Below are positions 18,550 to 26,083 of a DNA stretch of 64,000 nt, in pieces. The position numbers and the translations under genes were made by a program. The stretch lies in NCBI GenBank assembly GCA_900104375.1, contig LT629302.1, positions 1,828,001 through 1,892,000 of the forward strand, read 5' to 3'. The DNA is from Flavobacteriaceae bacterium MAR_2010_188 (GTDB taxonomy: Bacteria; Bacteroidota; Bacteroidia; Flavobacteriales; Flavobacteriaceae). The notes below the pieces were generated by a model. The model was not told where the DNA came from. It saw nothing but the letters and a program-made list of their open reading frames with translations, and made no database searches. Within the stretch, counting starts at the first letter, position 1. The number at the start of each line of letters is the position of its first letter.

Positions 18550-19914
18550 ATGGAAAATCAATTAGAACATTTTGCAAATAGGGTTACCGATTATTTGCCG
18601 AATATTGTCGGTGCATTATTGGTATTGCTTATTGGCTGGCTCATATCTAAAGGCATAAAAAAGGTTGTGGTTAACCTAATGGAAAAAACAACTTGGGATG
18701 AACGTTTGATCGGAAGAGAAAATGTAAAAAACACAAATGTTTTTGTAGCCAACATCATCTATTACATTTTGATGATTATTACTCTCCTAATAGTCCTAGA
18801 GATTTTGGGGGTCAACGAGGTACTTACTCCTCTGAGAAATATGGTAAATGAGTTCCTAAGCTTTATACCAAACCTGATTGGAGCGGTTCTTATTGGATTT
18901 ATTGGTTATCTGCTGGCAAAATTTGTCTCTAATTTGGTGAGAATTGGTGGTGGATTTATCGATAGAATGGTGGATAAAACTGGATTTAACGATACTGAAA
19001 AAATCGTGAATATCCTTAAAAAAGTTGTATTCATAGTGATATTCGTTCCATTTTTAATTCAGGCATTTAATGCATTAGAATTACGGGCTATTTCTGAGCC
19101 AGCAAATAATATTTTGAATGGCTTTACAGCAATGATTGGTGATATTATCGTTGCAGCGGTTGTTGTTTTTGTCTTTGTTTGGGGAGGAAAATATCTTAGT
19201 TCATTCCTTGAGGACTTATTCAAGAGCCTTGGTGTAGACCAGGCCGCAGAAAAGATAAAGATCCACAATATGATAGGCGCTAATCAATCCTTGTCCAAAT
19301 TATTGGCAAATCTATTTTATTTCTTCTTGGTTTTCTTTGGAATAATCACGGCAGTGGAAATTTTAGGACTGGATAGGTTAACTGAAATACTAAATTCGGT
19401 ATTGGATATTACAGGTCAAATACTATTTGGACTTATCATATTGGCAATTGGTAATTACGTATCTCTACTGATTTACGACACCATGACCAACACCAACAGT
19501 AAGAATAAATTTATTGCAAGTATTATTAGAGTGGCATCTTTAGGTCTGTTTATCGCTATTGCCCTAAGAACAATGGGAATCGCGAATGAGATTGTAGAAT
19601 TGGCCTTCGGGTTAATGTTAGGAGCTATCGCGGTAGCAGTGGCATTGAGTTACGGACTTGGTGGACGTGAAGCGGCAGGAGAACATTTTAAGGATATCAT
19701 TAAAAAGGTTCGTAACGAGTCTTCAGATTTAAATATGGAGCCAGATACAAGAGGCCTTAGATCAAATACTCCTAATAATCCTAATTCTGGAAACACAAGA
19801 CCTATAACTCCAACACCTCCAATTACAGAAAATAGAGGAAATGATAATTTACGGGATGGTAATAGGGATACCAATGGAAATAATGATAATCCTTTGGACA
19901 TTCCAAGAGTGTAA
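18550..19914 (+). CDS. Mechanosensitive ion channel family protein with TM-helix repeats
   Basis: A 454-residue membrane protein made of repeated amphipathic 'conserved TM helix' units (LPNIVGALLVLLIGWLISKGIKKVV, then IPNLIGAVLIGFIGYLLAKF, ITGQILFGLIILAIGNYVSLLI). These are typical of the MscS-related proteins in Bacteroidota that keep the TM-helix repeats. The final helix, AFGLMLGAIAVAVALSYGLGGREAAGEH, is the well-conserved pore-like block. The last 65 residues form a Pro/Asn/Thr-rich disordered tail. A classical MscS beta domain is not evident, so channel gating by tension is inferred from the family name only. A strong terminator follows. Confidence 0.85.
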   Translation: MENQLEHFANRVTDYLPNIVGALLVLLIGWLISKGIKKVVVNLMEKTTWDERLIGRENVKNTNVFVANIIYYILMIITLLIVLEILGVNEVLTPLRNMVNEFLSFIPNLIGAVLIGFIGYLLAKFVSNLVRIGGGFIDRMVDKTGFNDTEKIVNILKKVVFIVIFVPFLIQAFNALELRAISEPANNILNGFTAMIGDIIVAAVVVFVFVWGGKYLSSFLEDLFKSLGVDQAAEKIKIHNMIGANQSLSKLLANLFYFFLVFFGIITAVEILGLDRLTEILNSVLDITGQILFGLIILAIGNYVSLLIYDTMTNTNSKNKFIASIIRVASLGLFIAIALRTMGIANEIVELAFGLMLGAIAVAVALSYGLGGREAAGEHFKDIIKKVRNESSDLNMEPDTRGLRSNTPNNPNSGNTRPITPTPPITENRGNDNLRDGNRDTNGNNDNPLDIPRV

Positions 19915-19937
19915 AAATGTTAATTAGTCATATATTA

Positions 19938-19970
19938 AAGAGGCCTGCAGAAATGCACGGCCTCTTTTTT
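19938..19970 (+). terminator. Rho-independent terminator after the mechanosensitive channel gene
   Basis: Stem AAAGAGGCC (19938-19946) with GGCCTCTTT (19960-19968), extended inward by TGCA/TGCA around a GAAA tetraloop (one bulged C), followed by a T run. It lies 24 bp after the channel gene stop and argues that the next gene starts downstream of it. Confidence 0.88.
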
Positions 19971-20027
19971 TTATATTCGTCTTTAAATTTTCGGTCCAAG
20001 CTTGAACTAATAACAAGACCAGAAGAT

Positions 20028-20405
20028 ATGACTTTCCATTTTAAAATACCATACTTTATTGGGTTTGTAAGTATTCTAATTATAGAGATTTTGATTGCCG
20101 TGTATGTTAGCACTGGATTCTTAAGACATACAGTTGGAGATTTTTTAGTGGTGATACTTCTATATTTCTTATTGATGTCCTTTATAGAGTTGAAAGTGAT
20201 TACAGCCGCAGTTATTGTGCTGCTTGTTTCTTTTAGTATCGAATTTCTTCAGCTCTTTAATTTAGCGAAAATCCTTAAAATTGAAGATAATCCGATAATG
20301 TACACTATTCTTGGAAGCACGTTTAGCATAAACGATTTGCTCGCTTATTTACTAGGAATAGCGACCATAATTTTTTTCGAAAAGAAGCTTTTAAAAAAGT
20401 TTTAA
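20028..20405 (+). CDS. DUF2809 family membrane protein
   Basis: 125 residues from ATG 20028 (MTFHFKIPYFIGFVS), with four hydrophobic segments. YVSTGFLRHTVGDFLVVILLYFLLMSF, IEFLQLFNL and GSTFSINDLLAYLLGI match the DUF2809 pattern (FIRPYxGDxLVV, EFxQ, GxxFxxxDLxAY). The frame is open back to 19917, but that stretch runs through the terminator hairpin, so the inner ATG is the likely start. Function unknown; the family is annotated only as a small inner-membrane protein, with a conserved GD and EFxQ that may line a polar site. Confidence 0.8.
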   Translation: MTFHFKIPYFIGFVSILIIEILIAVYVSTGFLRHTVGDFLVVILLYFLLMSFIELKVITAAVIVLLVSFSIEFLQLFNLAKILKIEDNPIMYTILGSTFSINDLLAYLLGIATIIFFEKKLLKKF

Positions 20406-20504
20406 AGGAAATGATTTCTAAATACAGAAATCTCTTCGAACACTAATTATGTGGAAGTTTTGAAAGAAGGCAAATTTGTAAAGCATTAATTCATATTTAA
20501 AACC

Positions 20505-20532
20505 AACAACTAACAACTATCAACTAACAACT
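20505..20532. repeat. Heptanucleotide tandem repeat (AACAACT, four units)
   Basis: Four 7-bp units (AACAACT, AACAACT, ATCAACT, AACAACT) in the convergent gap between the DUF2809 gene and the oxidoreductase gene. The same unit occurs in inverse orientation at 62581-62615. Confidence 0.8.
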
Positions 20533-20536
20533 AAAA

Positions 20537-21742
20537 TTACTCCTTGCCGTCCACGTAATCTTGAAGGTAGCTGAAACGTTTGGTCAACTTTCCATTTTCG
20601 GTGATTTTCGCCCGATGAAGGATTCCATTTTTGTCACCATTAAAAAAAGCTGGCAACACGCTCTCCAAAAACATTTCCCCGAATCCTTCGCTTGCATCCT
20701 TTGGCAATTCGCACGGTAGATTATCCACCGCCATCACAGCTATGGCATTATCGTCGTTAAAATCAACTTCAGATTCACTTTGAGGATTATAACCATAGAT
20801 TGGCTCTTCGATAGTAGAAGCTCGGAGTGTTGTCGCAACCGGACCATCTACATCACAACTGATATCTGCTACGACCGAAATATTAAAATCATCCGATTTT
20901 ACATCTTCACGGGTATATAAATAAGGCGCGCCGCCTCCGTAAAAATGCCCTGCGATATACATATCTGTGACCTTGGCAAACCGCATAAAGTCAGATTTAT
21001 ATTCTTCAGGATTATTGAAAAAATCTAAAGTATCTAAAACTTGCCCATCTTTGCGTTTATTATAATGAAGTACATCGATGTTGCAATAGATCGGTTCGTC
21101 AAACTCCTCGGTCAAATATTCTTTAATCTTAACTTTTTTGATATTCATCCCTTTAAGGATTTCCATTGCACCTCCAGCAACCTTGCCACGTCCGGTAAGA
21201 AGAATTTTCATGGCCGGCAAGTTAACGGTATTAAGAACAGCGATCAAGTCTTTTTTGCTAGTGAGCGTTTGAGCCTTGGGCAACTTAAAGGATTTATATT
21301 TTAAGCCCCAAGTTCTAATACCATTATAAGCTCCAACAATTCCCGCATATCTCCCAAAACCTATGAGACGCATCCCTTTTTCGTCGGTGATGGTCTCATG
21401 ATCATAGAGTTCTATTTTCTTATCGAGTATTGCTCTTAAAAGTTTACGGTTGTAGGGCTGTTTTTTAATAGTATGAGAAAAGAAAAAATATTTCTTATTC
21501 TCTATTAAAGCATCAATTGGTACTTCCTTTACCCCAATCATAACGTCCGCATCACTAATATCGCTACTTACCACAAAATCTTGAGCTTGGTATCTAGAGT
21601 CTTTAAATACTCTAACATCCGAAGATTCTACGACAAATTCTGCCTCAGGAAATCGTGCTTTGGCCTCAGATAATTTTGAAGGTGAAAAAACGACTCGTCT
21701 ATCTGGCGGGTTTTTGCGCTCGGTAATAATTACAAATTTCAT
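20537..21742 (-). CDS. NAD(P)-dependent oxidoreductase, saccharopine/alanine dehydrogenase-like
   Basis: A 401-residue protein with an AlaDh/PNT-type N-terminal domain (ITERKNPPDRRVVFSPSKL, then DVMIGVKEVP and YFFFSHTIKKQPYNRKLL). A Rossmann segment follows (AMKILLTGRGKVAGGAMEIL), and the C-terminal half has FYGGGAPYLYTREDV and ISCDVDGPVATTLRAST. This pattern resembles NAD-dependent, lysine-forming saccharopine dehydrogenase and its bacterial homologues. In Flavobacteriaceae these single-copy homologues are usually just called NAD(P)-dependent oxidoreductases, and the substrate is not known from sequence. No pathway partners are adjacent. Confidence 0.75.
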   Translation of the reverse strand: MKFVIITERKNPPDRRVVFSPSKLSEAKARFPEAEFVVESSDVRVFKDSRYQAQDFVVSSDISDADVMIGVKEVPIDALIENKKYFFFSHTIKKQPYNRKLLRAILDKKIELYDHETITDEKGMRLIGFGRYAGIVGAYNGIRTWGLKYKSFKLPKAQTLTSKKDLIAVLNTVNLPAMKILLTGRGKVAGGAMEILKGMNIKKVKIKEYLTEEFDEPIYCNIDVLHYNKRKDGQVLDTLDFFNNPEEYKSDFMRFAKVTDMYIAGHFYGGGAPYLYTREDVKSDDFNISVVADISCDVDGPVATTLRASTIEEPIYGYNPQSESEVDFNDDNAIAVMAVDNLPCELPKDASEGFGEMFLESVLPAFFNGDKNGILHRAKITENGKLTKRFSYLQDYVDGKE

Positions 21743-21807
21743 AAATAAGGAAAGGTTTTGATTTCGTAAAAATAATCAAATCAAAGGCTATACAAACCAT
21801 TTCCTAA

Positions 21808-22020
21808 CTAATCTGCCTTGCTTACCTCGCTTTCGCTCTTAAGTACATGATCCCCATCTTCTTGCTTGATGTAAAGGGCTTTATTTCCCTCTTCACCATT
21901 ACGGGTAACTTCGGTTCCTTTGATAGTCTTGCTTACTTTTTTGGTATAAGTCTCAACAACTTTTCCGGTGGCAGTGCCACTTCCCCACTTCCAATTTACC
22001 TTGCTTCCTTTTTTAATCAT
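21808..22020 (-). CDS. DUF2945 (hypervirulence-associated TUDOR-like) small protein
   Basis: A 70-residue protein with the DUF2945 pattern: start KKGSKVNWKWGSGTATGKVVE, central KGTEVTRNGEEGNKALYIKQEDGDHVLKS and a short charged end. The family is a small SH3/Tudor-like barrel of unknown role, common beside stress genes. It is monocistronic and minus strand, upstream of the oxidoreductase gene. Confidence 0.85.
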   Translation of the reverse strand: MIKKGSKVNWKWGSGTATGKVVETYTKKVSKTIKGTEVTRNGEEGNKALYIKQEDGDHVLKSESEVSKAD

Positions 22021-22332
22021 ATCAGTTTTTTTTATGGAATGAATATAAATAAAATTTGAAACTGAGATTATTTCAAACGGTATGGATTTTGCGCTAAAAG
22101 GTTTCGAAGTTTACATTAGAAAATGATATCTTTGCACTCTCGACTTTAAGTCGGATGTAAATAAAAGTTTTGAATTATTTGAAATTTAAAGTTCTTTAAT
22201 TTTAGACCTGACAATACAGGGTACTTATATTTAAATTAATTCTTCCCGACGCTTACGGTCGGGATATAATACGGGCGATGAATGCCTGTATAGGTTCGAT
22301 TACACGAATCTAAGATTCGCTATCTCATTGAA
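22021..22332. other. Divergent gap upstream of tmRNA with three short hairpins
   Basis: No gene is seen here. The gap holds a possible plus-strand -7 element, TATCTTTG (22127-22134), about 200 nt before the mature tmRNA 5' end. It also holds three inverted repeats: CGACTT/AAGTCG (22141-22153), CCCGAC/GTCGGG (22245-22263) and CGAATCT/AGATTCG (22305-22319). If the promoter is right, the pre-tmRNA has a structured 5' leader removed by RNase P. Confidence 0.5.
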
Positions 22333-22726
22333 GGGGTCGACTGGTTTTGACAGCGAGATTAATTGAACAGTAAGCACGTCGTGTAATGACTTTGAGACAC
22401 GAAAAAGGCTAAGTCAACATTTTAAACGGCGAGAATAACTACGCTTTAGCTGCATAATCTGAATCACAGTAAGATTAAGCTAATTTCCTACTAGGTAGGA
22501 AGGCTAAATGTCCCTTGAAAGCCTTGGTTAGCGGCGGTCAGTTTTGGGGCATCGTAAAAGTTAACATAGATTAGAGAGCGCTTTGATCTCTATTTGAAAC
22601 TAAAGAAGATAAGTGGTAAGTAGGTTGTCCTTGATCGGCTTACCATCGAAAATTGAACATGGAATAAACGTGTAGAAAGCTCTTTAATGACTTGTTTGGA
22701 CGAGAGTTCGATTCTCTCCGACTCCA
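22333..22726 (+). ncRNA. ssrA: tmRNA (transfer-messenger RNA), one-piece
   Basis: The 5' end GGGGTCGACTGGTTTTGAC pairs with the 3' acceptor strand CGACTCC (22719-22725; one G-T pair), with discriminator A at 22726 and no encoded CCA. The T-arm GAGAG-TTCGATT-CTCTC is intact (about 22702-22718). The tag reading frame GGC GAG AAT AAC TAC GCT TTA GCT GCA TAA (22428-22457) encodes GENNYALAA, a normal proteolysis tag. tmRNA with SmpB rescues stalled ribosomes. Its 3' end is the start of the 181-bp repeat that recurs at 46686, so ssrA appears to be an integration site that has been kept functional. Confidence 0.96.
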
Positions 22727-22885
22727 CAATTAAGCGCAACTTGTTTGCGATTTAGAGCATAAAAAGTTCAACAAGTATTACTTGATTGAACTTTTTTGTT
22801 TTAAAGCGTCTGGGCTGCAAGCACAGCAAGTTGCATTTACAATATGGGAGTGAAAGTGAACAACACAGTTAATCTCTCCGACTCC
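22705..22885 (+). repeat. Left copy of 181-bp direct repeat (attL-like, ssrA 3' end)
   Basis: The repeat starts in the tmRNA T-arm (AGTTCGATTCTCTCC), runs through the acceptor end and the AAAAAGTTCAA terminator, and ends with a second copy of the core TCTCTCCGACTCC (22873-22885; the first is at 22713-22725). Aligned by eye to 46686-46866 it shows only three mismatches: C/T at 22735 and two A/C differences near 22865. Confidence 0.95.
22761..22800 (+). terminator. tmRNA terminator
   Basis: An 11-bp stem AAAAAGTTCAA (22761-22771) with TTGAACTTTTT (22786-22796), an inner CAAGT/ACTTG extension, and a T-rich tail (TGTTTT). It lies 35 bp after the tmRNA 3' end and is copied in the right repeat. 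Confidence 0.88.
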
Positions 22886-22906
22886 ACTTTTTGAGAATCA
22901 TTTATC

Positions 22907-22949
22907 AATAAAACCCTGTAATCGTATGACTTACAGGGTTTTATTGTTT
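22907..22949 (+). terminator. Second terminator-like hairpin beyond the left repeat
   Basis: A perfect 15-bp inverted repeat, AATAAAACCCTGTAA (22907-22921) and TTACAGGGTTTTATT (22931-22945), with a 9-nt loop. It can work in both directions. A related CCTGTAA hairpin follows the right repeat at 46874, which suggests that each ssrA-like end once had its own terminator. Confidence 0.75.
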
Positions 22950-23119
22950 CTTATTTAGCTTCCAATTAACAATTTTATTGATTATTGGATAGACGGGTCA
23001 ATACCTTACTGAAAATACATATTATTTTCAGAAAATCGGTAAACCCTTAGTTTTCTTATATTTTGAGTTTATATCTTCTATTTTTAAGGATAATCTTGCA
23101 TTATATTCATAAAATAACT

Positions 23120-23644
23120 CTAAAATAAATACAAGGAGCTTATAGAACAAATAAAAATAATCACAAAATCTTCTCTTCTGTATGTTCTTAAGAATGCGTA
23201 CGAACGTTTAATTTGGGTTTTAACTGTGTTTATCGAAATAGCTCTAGTTTCAGCTATTTCTTCATAACTATGACCGTTAAGGACGGCCGCGACAAAAATT
23301 TCTCTTCGCTTTTCTGGTAACTTCTCAAGAACTCGAAATATTTTCTGTTTGAAATTTATGACTTCTGTATCTCTCTGTATATCATATTCTTGAAGCACTA
23401 CTTTGTTAAGTAGTGAATTTTCCTTCTCAGACTTTCTGATTGCTTGGATACTAAGATTTTTAATAGCCTTAACAGCATATGCCCGGAAAGAAATTTCAAT
23501 CGAAATGTTATTTTTCTTCTGCCAATATGATATAAAGAAATCGTGTACAACATCCTTGGCTGCGTCACGGTCTTTAAGAATTGAATATGAAATTAAGCAT
23601 AAGAATGTATAATGCTCCTTAAAAAGTGAATCAAAATTTTTCAT
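23120..23644 (-). CDS. ECF-type RNA polymerase sigma factor
   Basis: A 174-residue sigma-70 family protein. Region 2 spans residues about 5-70 (FKEHYTFLCLISYSILKDRDAAKDVVHDFFISYWQKK, FRAYAVKAIKNLSI). Region 4 spans about 107-155 (LEKLPEKRREIFVAAVLNGHSYEEIAETRAISINTVKTQIKRSYAFLR, a helix-turn-helix). This is the Bacteroidota ECF type that pairs with FecR. After region 4 there is an unusual hydrophobic tail (VIIFICSISSLYLF). Its likely partner FecR is encoded 5.9 kb away on the opposite strand, so the usual sigma-anti-sigma operon is split by two genes. It probably switches on the island operons when the SusC receptor signals. Confidence 0.92.
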   Translation of the reverse strand: MKNFDSLFKEHYTFLCLISYSILKDRDAAKDVVHDFFISYWQKKNNISIEISFRAYAVKAIKNLSIQAIRKSEKENSLLNKVVLQEYDIQRDTEVINFKQKIFRVLEKLPEKRREIFVAAVLNGHSYEEIAETRAISINTVKTQIKRSYAFLRTYRREDFVIIFICSISSLYLF

Positions 23645-24160
23645 TATAAACTTAGATTGATATTTCAGATTTCTTGATCAGTTAAATTTATAGTTTTCTT
23701 AACAGAAATTAAAAAAAAATTAAAAAAATATATTTTTATTAAAATAAGTTGAATTTACGTCACCCATTTCTAAGATAATAACAACTTCTAATTAAACTGT
23801 GTTCCATAAATACAATATTGGTTTACTAATATCTCAAACTATATTATAATCAAGCTTTAGATATAACCACGTCAGAAATCAAAATAAAATTTTTGAAGAG
23901 CAGTCGTTTTATTTTTTATCAGGCATGTCTAATTCCTTATAAAGAAAAATTTATGTACCCAAAGGATAATTGAAATATTATCGAAATCACTCTCTTAAAT
24001 ATAATAACCCGTTTACCGGGATTAAGAGGATAAAAACGTAACAATGCATACATTAATAAATAGCCCCCTATGATCCTTCTATACATAATAAGTCAGATAT
24101 AATCACAATTATGGATTTATACGGCGCCAACTTTTAAATACATTAACTAAATCAATTTAT
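23645..24160. other. Divergent control region of the island, no gene seen
   Basis: This is 516 bp of strongly AT-rich DNA between the sigma factor gene (leftward) and the amidohydrolase gene (rightward). I see no open frame worth calling and no strong hairpin. It must hold promoters for both directions. The most likely sigma-dependent site is upstream of 24161, but no clear consensus could be picked by eye. Confidence 0.5.
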
Positions 24161-25747
24161 ATGAAACAATTTTTCTTCACAACTTTTTTACTGATCCCGA
24201 TGCTGATTACAGCTCAAATGCTTGGCGGACCAGATCGCAAACCTGGGGAGGGCGACGGTCCTTACGATCGACTTATTATACGTGGAGTCACTATGATTGA
24301 CGGAACGGGTTCACCTGCAACAGGACCCGTGGACATCGTAATAGAACATAATAAAATTGTTGACATCGTTAATGTTGGCCTACCTAAAGTCCCCATTGAT
24401 GAATCGAAACGCCCTAAGATTGGTTCAGGTAACGTAAAAGAAATTGATGCGAATGGCAAATATTTGATGCCTGGTATAATTGACCTTCACGTGCATACGG
24501 GAGGAGTTCCAAAAGCACCCGAAGCTGAGTATGTATACAAGTTGTGGCTTGCCAATGGTATTACTACCGTTAGGGGAGTACCTTTCGGGGAGCTAGAGTG
24601 GTCTCTGAATGAGCGTGAAAGAAGTGCCAAAAATCAAATTGTCGCGCCAAGAATGATTTCTTTTCATCGCATAGGGACTGGAAATGAATGGAAAGACCGC
24701 AAAATACTTACTCCTGAAGATGCTAAAGAGTGGGTTCGGTATGCCAAGAAAAAAGGTGTTGATGGGTTGAAATTAGGATCTCATCGCCCAGAAATCATGA
24801 AAGCAGTACTGGATGAGGCCACTTCCTTAGGAATGGGCAGTACTGCTCACCTAGCACAGAGTGGAGTGGCACAGATGAATGCATTAGATGCGGCAAGATT
24901 AGGCTTAACAAGTATGACTCATTTTTATGGGTTATTTGAAGCCATGTATGATAATCATGATGTACAACCTTTCCCATTGGATATTAATTATGGAGATGAA
25001 CAACATCGATTTGGACAAGTAGCACGTCAATGGAATATGGTAACGCCAAAGAGTGAAAAATGGAATGCCTTGCTGAACGAATTTTTGGCTTTGGATTTCT
25101 ATATCAATCCTACCATGACGATTTATTCAGCTGGCAGAGACGTTATGGCCGCAAAGAATGCTGATTGGATGTCCAAATATGCTTTACCTACTCAGTTGGA
25201 TTTCTATGCACCAAGCCGTTTAAGTCATGGCGCTTATTGGTTTGATTGGACTACAGAAGATGAAGTAGCCTGGAGAAATTTTTATCATGTTTGGATGCAA
25301 TTTTTGAACGATTACAAAAATAGAGGTGGTAAAGTAACTGTTGGTTCAGATTCAGGATTCATCTATAATTTGTATGGTTTTGGCACCGTCCATGAACTTG
25401 AAATGCTTCAAGAAGCTGGCTTTCATCCGCTTGAAGTTATACGAGCAGCGACCTTGCATGGCGCAGAAGAAATATTCAAGCCTTTGAAAAAACCTATTGA
25501 ATATGGTGTTATACGTGAAGGTTTATTTGCTGACATGGTTATTCTCGATGAAAATCCGATTCAAAACATGAAGGTCCTTTATGGTACAGGTGCCGCAAGA
25601 CTTAACGACGAGACAGCGGAGGTCGAACGAGTTGGAGGTATAGAATATACTATTAAAGATGGTATTATATATGATGCGAAACAATTGTTGCGCGATGTTG
25701 AATCTATGGTCGAAAAACAAAGAAAGGAAAGAGGAGAAGGTCAATAG
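24161..25747 (+). CDS. Secreted amidohydrolase-family metal hydrolase (imidazolonepropionase/prolidase-like)
   Basis: 528 residues with a Sec signal peptide (MKQFFFTTFLLIPMLITAQ). The amidohydrolase core is complete: the N-terminal beta-sandwich (LIIRGVTMIDGTG), metal ligands H110-V-H112 in PGIIDLHVHTGG, a probable carboxylated Lys in GVDGLKLG, His in STAHLAQSG and MTHFYG, the catalytic Asp in VGSDSG, and the closing segment LFADMVILDENPIQNM. Secreted members in this clade include metallo-dipeptidases acting on Xaa-Pro or Xaa-Arg dipeptides. With proline dehydrogenase and an S9 peptidase nearby, a prolidase-like dipeptidase role is my inference; other cyclic amide substrates are possible. Confidence 0.82.
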   Translation: MKQFFFTTFLLIPMLITAQMLGGPDRKPGEGDGPYDRLIIRGVTMIDGTGSPATGPVDIVIEHNKIVDIVNVGLPKVPIDESKRPKIGSGNVKEIDANGKYLMPGIIDLHVHTGGVPKAPEAEYVYKLWLANGITTVRGVPFGELEWSLNERERSAKNQIVAPRMISFHRIGTGNEWKDRKILTPEDAKEWVRYAKKKGVDGLKLGSHRPEIMKAVLDEATSLGMGSTAHLAQSGVAQMNALDAARLGLTSMTHFYGLFEAMYDNHDVQPFPLDINYGDEQHRFGQVARQWNMVTPKSEKWNALLNEFLALDFYINPTMTIYSAGRDVMAAKNADWMSKYALPTQLDFYAPSRLSHGAYWFDWTTEDEVAWRNFYHVWMQFLNDYKNRGGKVTVGSDSGFIYNLYGFGTVHELEMLQEAGFHPLEVIRAATLHGAEEIFKPLKKPIEYGVIREGLFADMVILDENPIQNMKVLYGTGAARLNDETAEVERVGGIEYTIKDGIIYDAKQLLRDVESMVEKQRKERGEGQ

Positions 25748-26083
25748 GCTCGATTGGAAAGTATACCTTACACTCCAAAGTAGTATACCTTTTCATTAAC
25801 ATAATGGTCAGGAGAAATTTTAAGATGGAATAATCTTAGATTTTATCCTGACCTTATTTTACATGGTAATTAGAATAACTTCCTAATTACAACTGAATAT
25901 TCTTGCAAGAAACGGTTAAGATTAAATTTTGAGAATAGATTTAGATATGGGCGCTCAATAAATTCCACAATGCATTAATGAGAAAAACCTATTTCTTGTC
26001 ACCCTGTTTAATTGTTATTACAACTTAAAGATAAACCAGGCTATGTCTTAAATGCCTATGCAAATATGTCAAAACCATTCTAT
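25748..26083. other. Gap between amidohydrolase and first VPS10 gene
   Basis: 336 bp with no gene. It contains a direct repeat of AGTATACC (about 25759 and 25784) and the strong terminator at 25806-25860. The rest is AT-rich leader for the next gene. Confidence 0.5.
25806..25860 (+). terminator. Long terminator hairpin after the amidohydrolase gene
   Basis: GGTCAGGA (25806-25813) pairs with TCCTGACC (25846-25853). The intervening bases also pair (AAATTTTAAGAT with ATCTTAGATTTT, one bulge), and TTATTTT follows. This makes the amidohydrolase a separate transcript from the VPS10 gene. Confidence 0.82.

Noticed and set aside
19917-20027. N-terminal extension of the DUF2809 protein
   Set aside because: The stretch is occupied by a strong terminator hairpin, and the family pattern starts at 20028.
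22705-22885. CRISPR array or insertion sequence at the tmRNA end
   Set aside because: Only two distant copies of a 181-bp unit exist, with no regularly spaced repeats, no terminal inverted repeats and no transposase.
26012-26083. N-terminal extension of VPS10 copy A
   Set aside because: Signal peptide begins at 26084; the extra 24 residues would bury it.
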